Source: Oscillospiraceae bacterium (GTDB lineage: Bacteria; Bacillota; Clostridia; Oscillospirales; CAG-272). Taken from it: a stretch of DNA of 64,000 nt. Below the pieces are notes generated by a model. The model saw only the letters and a list, made by a program, of their open reading frames with translations. It was not told the origin of the DNA and did not search any database. Within the stretch, counting starts at the first letter, position 1. Each line of letters opens with the position of its first letter. This document shows positions 58,923 to 64,000 of the stretch, in pieces. The stretch lies in contig SVST01000011.1 of the NCBI GenBank assembly GCA_015064155.1, forward strand, positions 26,398 through 90,397. Direction: 5' to 3'. The position numbers and the translations under genes were made by a program.

Positions 58923-59846
58923 TCATGCCTCGAACAGCCCGTACGACTCAAGCATCCACTTTGCCGTGTCGTACAGTAGCGATTCGACGTGCCGTTGCAT
59001 AAACAGCTGCGGCTCCCGCAGCTTCTCTTCTCGGTTTTCCTTGTCAAACCGCCGTCTTTTCCCCGTCCATTCGTCGTATCGAATCAACGAAGAGCTGCAT
59101 TCCAAGGTAAAAGGACCTTGAAAACCGACATCGATCAGGGCTTGGATGACCTCGTCGTGATTGAGTCTTCCCCAAAACGGCGCAACGTGATCGTCTTTTG
59201 CCCCGTGGTTGTCGTTGTAATGGATCGCATAAAGCTCGCTGCCGAGTGCCATGATCTCATCATACTGACTTCCCTCGCAGTTGGCGTGTCCCGTGTCCCA
59301 GCATCCGTGAATCAACGGATGTCCCACGTAATCGATAAACTCGCGCATATCCTTGCCCGTATTGATAAAATAACGATCTCCCATGTTGGATTTCGTCGAA
59401 TTCTCGCACAAAACGTTTACCCCGCAACGCTCCATGGTTGGAAAGAGTCTTTCATAAAACGCTTTGTTCCTTTCAAACCATTCCTCCTTCGAAAGCCCCT
59501 TTGCAAAGCCGTTATGAGCCACGGTATTGGGAATTCCCAAAATTTCGCAGATCTCAATAGAGCGCAGCGTAGCTTGCAATAAAAAATCCACGTGCCGGGC
59601 ATCCTCGGAAAGCGGATTTCCGCCCTGGGAATGCGCCTGAACAAACGTCATATCAAGCGATTCCGCCAGCTCCCGGAGCTTCAGAACGGCATCTCTCCAA
59701 TTTTCTTGCAGATAGACGCAGTCCGGCGTAAAGGAATACAGATTCAAATCGATGTACCGAAAGCCCGCGCGATGGAGCTCGCGAATTCGCTCCGCGTCGG
59801 TATCGCAGTAAAACGAGAAATCCCCGGTAGTTGTTGCGATCTTCAT
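58923..59846 (-). CDS. Sugar phosphate isomerase/epimerase (AP endonuclease family 2 TIM barrel)
   Basis: 307 residues. TIM barrel with metal-site segments Q-A-H-S, V-A-H-N-G-F, L-C-E-N-S, W-D-T-G-H-A-N, I-H-Y-N-D-N-H-G and T-L-E-C-S. Start ATG 59846 has GGGGGAGG at about 4 bases. Part of the probable catabolic operon with the mutarotase-like gene 66 bases downstream. The sugar is unknown. Confidence 0.87.
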   Translation of the reverse strand: MKIATTTGDFSFYCDTDAERIRELHRAGFRYIDLNLYSFTPDCVYLQENWRDAVLKLRELAESLDMTFVQAHSQGGNPLSEDARHVDFLLQATLRSIEICEILGIPNTVAHNGFAKGLSKEEWFERNKAFYERLFPTMERCGVNVLCENSTKSNMGDRYFINTGKDMREFIDYVGHPLIHGCWDTGHANCEGSQYDEIMALGSELYAIHYNDNHGAKDDHVAPFWGRLNHDEVIQALIDVGFQGPFTLECSSSLIRYDEWTGKRRRFDKENREEKLREPQLFMQRHVESLLYDTAKWMLESYGLFEA

Positions 59847-59924
59847 AAAGCCTCCCCCAAAAAAGAAGTTTGTGTGCCTTTTCAGAATCCTTCCGAATCC
59901 GCACAGCAGCTTGAGCAATCGTAG

Positions 59925-60098
59925 TTACTCAATAATCGTATAAGACAGCATTTCACAGTGCAATCTTGTGCCGATATCAATGCCCGACGGAAGAAGTGCC
60001 ATTGCGATAAAAAGATCGTTTTCGGCTCCGTCCCCGTCAGCGCGGAGATAGGCATACTCTCCCTCAATCTTGATCACCGTGTAATCCTTAGGCTCCAT
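59925..60098 (-). CDS. Small DUF3006-like protein
   Basis: 57 residues starting MEPKDYTVIKIEGEYAYLRA, with an L-L-P-S-G-I-D-I-G-T-R-L segment that resembles DUF3006 small barrels (I-E-G-x-Y-A, L-P-x-G-x-x-x-G). GGAGGA is 10 bases before ATG 60098. The promoter at 60140-60168 may read on into the sugar isomerase operon. Confidence 0.65.
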   Translation of the reverse strand: MEPKDYTVIKIEGEYAYLRADGDGAENDLFIAMALLPSGIDIGTRLHCEMLSYTIIE

Positions 60099-60139
60099 AG
60101 CGTGTATCTCCTCCCGTGATAACCATAAATCTTGGGTAT

Positions 60140-60168
60140 ATTATAGCACAGATTTCCCCTCGACGCAA
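60140..60168 (-). promoter_or_regulatory. Promoter of the DUF3006-like gene and probably the sugar operon
   Basis: On the minus strand TTGCGT (60163-60168), 17-base spacer, TATAAT (60140-60145). Confidence 0.78.
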
Positions 60169-60232
60169 TCTTTCCGACGAAAAAATTCCTCCCCACGCAA
60201 AAATGTTTTCAAAAGCACCGTACGCTTAAAGC

Positions 60233-60268
60233 AAAAAGGGGACGCAAGCGCGTCCCCTCTTCCTTTTG
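60233..60268 (-). terminator. Terminator of the csoR unit
   Basis: GGGGACGC / GCGTCCCC stem with a 4-base loop, A-run on one side and T/C-rich on the other. Confidence 0.8.
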
Positions 60269-60290
60269 TCAGCGATCTCTTGACTGTCGC

Positions 60291-60437
60291 TCACTTTGCC
60301 AATCTCTTCTGAGCTTCTTCAGCCGAGATCTCCTTCATGGTTTCTCCGCAGCACTTGATGCCGCAGTTGGCACAGGTGCAGTCGATCAATACCTTAACCA
60401 TTGCACCGCACTTTTCACAAACAACGATCTTATCCAT
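60291..60437 (-). CDS. Desulforedoxin-like small Cys-rich protein
   Basis: 48 residues, MDKIVVCEKCGAMVKVL at the N-terminus. The C-E-K-C-G-x-M-V-K-V-L and later K-C-C-G-E-T-M segments match the FeS4-site pattern of desulforedoxin and the desulfoferrodoxin N-domain (C-x2-C and C-C). Two extra Cys (C-T-C-A-N-C) lie between, so a different metal or an extra site is possible. It starts 12 bases after csoR, with GGGGGTG as ribosome binding site. Confidence 0.75.
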   Translation of the reverse strand: MDKIVVCEKCGAMVKVLIDCTCANCGIKCCGETMKEISAEEAQKRLAK

Positions 60438-60449
60438 CTTTTCACCCCC

Positions 60450-60746
60450 TTATTGATTGAATCTTTTGAACAGACTGATCAGTTCATCCATCGAGTCCAA
60501 ATCGCCGTTTTCCAGATCCCTTGCCACACACGTATACAAATGGTTCTCCAAAATATACGCAGATAGGCTCTTGACCGAATTTTTTACGGCAGACAGCTGA
60601 ATCAACACGTCGTTGCAGTATGCGTCGTTCTCCACCATTTTACTGATGCCGTTGATTTGTCCGTTGATTCGGTTCAGACGATTGATGATTCTTTTTTTCT
60701 CGTCTGCACTTCTCTTGGTTTTTTTACCGCAGCAATGATGATCCAT
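60450..60746 (-). CDS. csoR: CsoR-family metal-sensing repressor
   Basis: 98-residue all-helical repressor (DUF156). It has the Cu(I) ligand set Cys in D-A-Y-C-N-D-V near residue 44, then His and Cys in E-N-H-L-Y-T-C near residues 69-73, the C-H-C pattern of copper sensors rather than the formaldehyde (FrmR) or persulfide (CstR) types. The N-terminus M-D-H-H-C-C adds possible metal ligands. No copper ATPase gene is adjacent; the only partner is the desulforedoxin-like gene. Confidence 0.88.
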   Translation of the reverse strand: MDHHCCGKKTKRSADEKKRIINRLNRINGQINGISKMVENDAYCNDVLIQLSAVKNSVKSLSAYILENHLYTCVARDLENGDLDSMDELISLFKRFNQ

Positions 60747-60777
60747 ATCTACCTCCTAATCTGTCCTCGACACCTAT

Positions 60778-60807
60778 ATCATATACCCTGTGGGGGTATG
60801 TTGTCAA
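60778..60807 (-). promoter_or_regulatory. csoR promoter with CsoR-type operator
   Basis: On the minus strand TTGACA (60802-60807), 18-base spacer, TATGAT (60778-60783). The spacer contains the inverted repeat ATACCC-TGTGG-GGGTAT (60783-60799), which matches the G-tract operators of CsoR repressors. A second GGGGGGTATA half-site lies at 60810-60819. Confidence 0.75.
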
Positions 60808-60839
60808 TAGGGGGGTATATTTTTTTTGAAAATTTTTTC

Positions 60840-60945
60840 CCGAATTGATTCGGAGGCGTTCGATGACGGCATCTCCCACCGCTGCCGTTGAGGCAGTGCC
60901 ACCAAGATCGGGAGTGAGTACTTTCTTTTCGACAAGCAGCTCCTC
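60840..60945 (-). pseudogene. Remnant of an isocitrate/isopropylmalate dehydrogenase C-terminus
   Basis: Frame on the minus strand reads EELLVEKKVLTPDLGG then TASTAAVGDAVIERL, the conserved C-terminal end of NAD isocitrate or 3-isopropylmalate dehydrogenases. The rest of the gene is missing: the sequence switches to the 154-base repeat at 60945. The remnant has no start codon. Confidence 0.65.
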
Positions 60946-61098
60946 TGCCTACGGCAGCGGCGTATTTTCTTGCCCACTCAACGTGGGCATTCCGCAAGCG
61001 GAACCGAAAAGTACGCGTCAGTTCCAACTGCGTTGGAGCTGTCTGTCGCAAATGAATGTCGTGAGGTCAATTTCAGTAAAGAAAGAAAACGAAAAAGC
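60945..61098. repeat. 154-base structured direct repeat, left copy
   Basis: Matches 63132-63285 with two differences. It begins with the palindrome CTGCCTACGGCAG. It also contains hairpins TGCCCACTCAACGTGGGCA and TTCCGCAAGCGGAA enclosed by CGTATTTTC/GAAAAGTACG, then TTCCAACTGCGTTGGA. One end abuts the dehydrogenase remnant, the other truncates a membrane-protein gene. Confidence 0.93.
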
Positions 61099-61551
61099 TG
61101 TCAGTGAAAAAGATACTATTTGAAACATAGTGAAGGCTGCTATCATATATGTAACGTACATATCATAGTTAAAAACTTTATCTGCTCTAACGATTTGGAT
61201 GATCATAGCGATTAGACACAAAGTCAAGGCTATAAATACGATTCCACAATTTCTGTATTGCTTGATAGCTCCAAGCATTCTATCTTCATCTGACAATACG
61301 GTGTTTTTTGTACGCTTACGGTAACTCACTAAAACATAACCTCTAAGCAATATGAGCATAATATGATAAAACGCCATTGCTCCACACCAAAGCGATTGTG
61401 TGATCGCACATATAATAATATTAAAAACAACAAGACCTATGGCTGCCAAAACGGATAATACCGAGAATACAATTGTTCTAATGTCATAGTTTTCTACAAG
61501 AATCTCCACGGCTTTATTTTTATGTATTAGATTATGTGTCCGTTTCAGCAT
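61018..61551 (-). pseudogene. Membrane protein truncated by the 154-base repeat
   Basis: 177-codon frame from ATG 61551 (GGGGAG at 8 bases) with four hydrophobic segments; no family recognised. The last 27 codons, S-L-T-A-F-S-F-S-F onward, are inside the repeat, which supplies the stop. The native C-terminus is therefore missing. AT-rich codons, like the two genes upstream. Confidence 0.65.
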
Positions 61552-61599
61552 ATGACTTTCTCCCCATTTTCCACACATGCAATTCAATTAATCAAATTC

Positions 61600-61812
61600 T
61601 TATTTATCTTTCTGATATTCCAAAATATCCCCGGCTTCGCAATCGAGCACGTCGCAAATTGCCGCAAGGGTAGAAAAGCGAATAGCCGTAACCTTATTGT
61701 TTTTGATCTTGGAGAGATTGACGTTAGAGATTCCCACGCGCTCGGCAAGCTCGTTCAGCGAGATCTTCCTCTCCACCATCATTCTATCAAGTCGAAGTAT
61801 GATTTTTCCCAT
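61600..61812 (-). CDS. XRE-family small regulator (YozG-like)
   Basis: 70 residues: helix-turn-helix I-S-L-N-E-L-A-E-R-V-G-I-S-N-V-N-L-S-K-I near residue 17, and the typical end D-V-L-D-C-E-A-G-D-I-L-E-Y. This type is commonly paired with DUF2975 membrane proteins, as here (11 bases apart). Confidence 0.9.
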   Translation of the reverse strand: MGKIILRLDRMMVERKISLNELAERVGISNVNLSKIKNNKVTAIRFSTLAAICDVLDCEAGDILEYQKDK

Positions 61813-61823
61813 TCCGTCACCTC

Positions 61824-62381
61824 TTAAAGAAGTCCGTCAACATCGTTTTCAAGTTCTACGCCGTGTGCAAAGAACTGAGAGAAGCAAAGAACAATAATAC
61901 CCATAGAGATACCGCCCATATCAATGCTGATTTCTGCAAAATCCACTCCGCATACCAAACGAGTAATCACACTCATAATAAATCCGATTACGGGAATGGC
62001 AATCGCAAAAATACTGATCTCTCTCATCATACGAACATTGTCCTTTTGAAAAGGTGTGGAGTTTTCCGACTTTTTAAAGATCAGATGCAGATTGCGGAAT
62101 ATCATAGCCACAACAACCATAAGTAATGCAGCACCGATGCAGAAGATTATAAAGGCTGCAACGTTTAATTCTCCGTTTACAACGGGAGCGCCCATCTGAA
62201 AACCGTAAACAGATAAATCTTCGCGAGCGAAATTTTCTGCAACCAGGCTTTTGATGTTCTCGACGCTGTTATTTGCAATAATAATACCAATAGCAGCAAT
62301 CGCCATTCCTACAGCTCCTATCCAATGGAACACCTCAAAAATTTTTGTTATGGCTTGGCCAAATGTGTTAAGTTTTTTCAT
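61824..62381 (-). CDS. DUF2975-family membrane protein
   Basis: 185 residues from ATG 62381 (GGAGGA at about 8 bases). Four membrane segments with the cytoplasmic loop N-S-T-P-F-Q-K-D-N-V-R-M-M-R, the DUF2975 signature. Function unknown; likely works with the XRE regulator downstream. Confidence 0.85.
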   Translation of the reverse strand: MKKLNTFGQAITKIFEVFHWIGAVGMAIAAIGIIIANNSVENIKSLVAENFAREDLSVYGFQMGAPVVNGELNVAAFIIFCIGAALLMVVVAMIFRNLHLIFKKSENSTPFQKDNVRMMREISIFAIAIPVIGFIMSVITRLVCGVDFAEISIDMGGISMGIIVLCFSQFFAHGVELENDVDGLL

Positions 62382-62428
62382 TGCTTTAATCCTCCAAATA
62401 AAAAATGTATTTTGACTTAACATTGAAT

Positions 62429-62457
62429 ATTATAGCATGAGAATTTATGTTTGTCAA
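62429..62457 (-). promoter_or_regulatory. Consensus promoter of the DUF2975/XRE unit
   Basis: On the minus strand TTGACA (62452-62457), 17-base spacer, TATAAT (62429-62434). Confidence 0.88.
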
Positions 62458-62508
62458 TAGATTTTTAATGTTTTTCGATAATTTTTATATTTATTTCATT
62501 AAAAGACA

Positions 62509-62537
62509 TTGAGGTTTAAAATTTATTTTGGTACAAT
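62509..62537 (+). promoter_or_regulatory. Promoter of the 52-residue gene
   Basis: TTGAGG (62509-62514), 17-base spacer, TACAAT (62532-62537). Confidence 0.6.
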
Positions 62538-62564
62538 GATAACAGCAAATCCTTGGAGGAGATT

Positions 62565-62723
62565 ATGGAAAAAGCATTATATCTGATGATATTTAAACGA
62601 AAGTCGTTTCATTTATTCCGTGCAACCGATCATATAAGCCAAGCCGATCTCGAACACATAAAAGGACACTATAAGCAATTCACGCCACTTTCCGCTGACA
62701 TAAAGAATTCTAAAAAAATTTAA
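62565..62723 (+). CDS. Small hypothetical protein, possibly a gene remnant
   Basis: 52 residues, MEKALYLMIFKRKSFHLFRA at the N-terminus. GGAGGAG lies 3-4 bases before ATG, and a promoter lies upstream. Basic and His-rich; no family recognised. May be the intact start of a once longer gene in this AT-rich, rearranged area. Confidence 0.45.
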   Translation: MEKALYLMIFKRKSFHLFRATDHISQADLEHIKGHYKQFTPLSADIKNSKKI

Positions 62724-63083
62724 AAAAGTATCCAAACATCGTTTTCAATTGGCGGGAGTTTCCCGCAAGCAAAATTTAATAAACGTTTCTTTTGCACTCT
62801 CAAATCAATGCTATATATCAAAAGGAAAATTAAAATTATGAAAAAAGAAATACCTTATATTCCTTAGAAAAATTTGCTAAAAAAAGTTGCCGTTTCAGTT
62901 CAACCCCTATATGTTCTGGAAAATCGCAAAATGACAGCTCTAAATTGTAACATTTTTGTCCAACTTTTTGGGTGAATAATTATTCTGTTTTACACTATTT
63001 TATGCAGTTTTTAACGAATAAAAAAGACAAGATTGAATAAATCTCGTCTTTTTTGTACTGACAGCTTTTTTGTAAGTGCAAGA
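62724..63083. other. 360-base AT-rich gap, no gene
   Basis: Holds a small hairpin GCGGGA-GTT-TCCCGC (62752-62766), a 9-codon frame at 62838 that stops early, and a terminator-like hairpin at 63020-63054. Looks like decayed DNA. Confidence 0.6.
63020..63054. terminator. Terminator-like hairpin
   Basis: AAAAAAGACAAGAT / ATCTCGTCTTTTTT with one bulge; A-run before and T-run after. It may end the rRNA/tRNA transcript coming from the right. Confidence 0.75.
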
Positions 63084-63121
63084 TGGCTCCCCCTGCTGGA
63101 CTTGAACCAGCGACACCCTGA
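63084..63121 (-). pseudogene. 3' half of a second tRNA-Asn
   Basis: 38 bases identical to the 3' part (T-arm, acceptor, CCA) of the intact tRNA-Asn at 63316-63353. Similarity fades at the anticodon, and the 154-base repeat starts at 63132. Confidence 0.85.
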
Positions 63122-63131
63122 GTTAACACTG

Positions 63132-63285
63132 CTGCCTACGGCAGCGGCGTATTTTCTTGCCCACTCAACGTGGGCATTCCGCAAGCGGAACCGAAAAGTA
63201 CGCGTCAGTTCCAACTGCGTTGGAGCTGTCTGTCGCAAATGAATGTCGTGAGTTCAATTTCAGTAAAGAAAGGAAACGAAAAAGC
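63132..63285. repeat. 154-base structured direct repeat, right copy
   Basis: Partner of 60945-61098. It lies between the tRNA-Asn 3' fragment and the intact tRNA-Asn. Confidence 0.93.
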
Positions 63286-63314
63286 GAACCACCTAAAGGC
63301 GATTCGCTTTTTCG
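63277..63314 (-). terminator. Hairpin downstream of tRNA-Asn
   Basis: 12-base perfect stem CGAAAAAGCGAA / TTCGCTTTTTCG with a 14-base loop, right after the tRNA on the minus strand. Confidence 0.75.
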
Positions 63315-63315
63315 T

Positions 63316-63391
63316 TGGCTCCCCCTGCTGGACTTGAACCAGCGACACCCTGATTAACAGTCAGGTGCTCTACCGACTGAGCTAAGGAGGA
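63316..63391 (-). tRNA. tRNA-Asn (GTT)
   Basis: 76 bases with encoded CCA; acceptor TCCTCCT / AGGGGGA, anticodon loop CTGTTAA, T-loop GTTCAAGTC. Follows the 5S genes in the rRNA operon. Confidence 0.93.
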
Positions 63392-63408
63392 ATATAAAAT
63401 TGTGTACT

Positions 63409-63463
63409 CTGTCAGGTGCTCGCATCTGCTTGCAGATGAGCCGACATGAGGCTTGGGAGGAAT
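63409..63463 (-). pseudogene. 5' half of a second tRNA-Asn with a D-loop insertion
   Basis: On the minus strand TATTCCTCC, a degenerate D-stem with GTCGG, a 19-base insertion containing CATCTGC/GCAGATG, then GAGCACCTGAC. It aligns to the 5' half of the intact tRNA-Asn. It ends 17 bases before the intact gene. Confidence 0.7.
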
Positions 63464-63479
63464 ATAAGTTTTGTCAAAA

Positions 63480-63505
63480 CAAGGGAAACTTATTCAGTTT
63501 CCCTT
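63480..63505 (-). terminator. Hairpin downstream of the first 5S gene
   Basis: AAGGGAAACT / AGTTTCCCTT stem with a 5-base loop, T-rich on the minus strand. Confidence 0.7.
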
Positions 63506-63513
63506 GGCTTTGT

Positions 63514-63629
<116 letters not shown>

Positions 63630-63662
63630 TCGCTCAAGCTTTTGCCTGAGCTATTCTTTTGT

Positions 63663-63778
<116 letters not shown>

Positions 63779-63781
63779 TAC

Positions 63782-63857
63782 TGGTGCACCTCCGGGGACT
63801 CGAACCCCGGACCCACTGATTAAGAGTCAGTTGCTCTACCAGCTGAGCTAGAGGTGC
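63782..63857 (-). tRNA. tRNA-Lys (CTT)
   Basis: 76 bases with encoded CCA; acceptor GCACCTC / GAGGTGC, anticodon loop CTCTTAA, T-loop GTTCGAGTC. Lies between 23S and 5S. Confidence 0.93.
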
Positions 63858-63950
63858 GTCCTGGTGCTTTCGGACTTACGTCCATAGAAAATCGAATAAA
63901 GAACATTGTGAGTTAAGCGAAACTCATAAATTGTTGTTTGAACCTGAAAG

Positions 63951-64000
63951 TTCAAGCCCTCGGTCTATTAGTATCGGTCAGCTAAATGCATTACTGCACT
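63951..64000 (-). rRNA. 23S ribosomal RNA, 3' end only
   Basis: Reading the minus strand, AGCTGACCGATACTAATAG and the following GAGGGCTTGAAC are the conserved 3' end of 23S rRNA. The rest lies beyond the window; the exact mature end is estimated. Confidence 0.9.

Noticed and set aside
62838..62950. Possible serine recombinase N-terminus, starting M-K-K-E-I-P-Y-I-P then a stop and K-K-V-A-V
   Set aside because: Only a vague likeness to recombinase starts (K-V-A-V-Y-x-R-V-S), the key R-V-S is missing, and there is an early stop; too weak to call.

Overview
The window looks like a chromosomal segment of a spore-forming Clostridia lineage (Bacillota), probably an uncultured gut or Oscillospirales-like organism. 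Supporting signs are the miaB / ymcA-like / mutS / mutL gene order known from Bacillota, Rex, a DnaD and DnaI-type replication pair, a YwlE-type arginine phosphatase, SpoVT, AGGAGG-type ribosome binding sites, and many promoters of the TTGACA-17-TATAAT type. Most of the DNA has balanced to slightly GC-rich codon use. Two stretches, about 20.6-22.0 kb and 61.1-63.1 kb, are clearly AT-rich.

Layout. From 1 to 12.9 kb there is a housekeeping block on the minus strand. One transcription unit reads comEB, lipoprotein, ywlE, rimI, tsaD. A second reads rex, dnaD-like, helicase loader, miaB, ymcA-like, mutS, mutL; a cluster of DnaA boxes lies in the gap in front of rex. From 13 to 17 kb the plus strand carries two CNNM/CBS membrane proteins and nagB. 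From 17 to 20.3 kb lies a pair of minus-strand genes, a TIM-barrel glycosidase-like protein and an FAD oxidoreductase. At 20.3-22.6 kb an AT-rich fic gene sits between two copies of the first 149 bases of the spoVT locus. From 22.7 to 36.6 kb are three paralogous secreted proteins of about 1,060 residues (GLUG-type beta-helix, a GH20b/GH67N-like domain, and an endonuclease/exonuclease/phosphatase domain). Between the first and the other two sit sdaA, an M20 peptidase and a CapA-like gene.

From 36.8 to 48.7 kb come single genes and pairs: DUF378, a metallo-beta-lactamase fold protein, PHP, GDPD, SDR, tldD/pmbA, tRNA-Glu, DUF2079, a truncated AraC, DUF1015. From 47.8 to 60.1 kb is a catabolic and salvage region. 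It holds a ribokinase fused to an AraC DNA-binding domain together with a nucleoside hydrolase, a ZIP transporter, YhcH, M20 and HAD genes, and a sugar operon. That operon has an isomerase, a mutarotase-like protein, an XRE repressor fused to an alkaline-phosphatase-like enzyme, a histidine phosphatase and an M20D amidohydrolase.

From 60.2 kb to the end are csoR with a desulforedoxin-like gene, a DUF2975/XRE pair, and a rearranged area. A 154-base structured repeat there is joined to a dehydrogenase gene remnant, a truncated membrane-protein gene and a split tRNA-Asn. The window ends in the tail of an rRNA operon (23S, tRNA-Lys, two 5S genes, tRNA-Asn, all minus strand).

The strongest candidates for unusual biology are the triplet of secreted beta-helix/EEP proteins, the two regulator-enzyme fusions, the spoVT-flanked fic insertion with a hairpin over the spoVT ribosome binding site, and the structured repeat with the split tRNA-Asn. 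All assignments come from reading motifs and gene order by eye; no database search was done.
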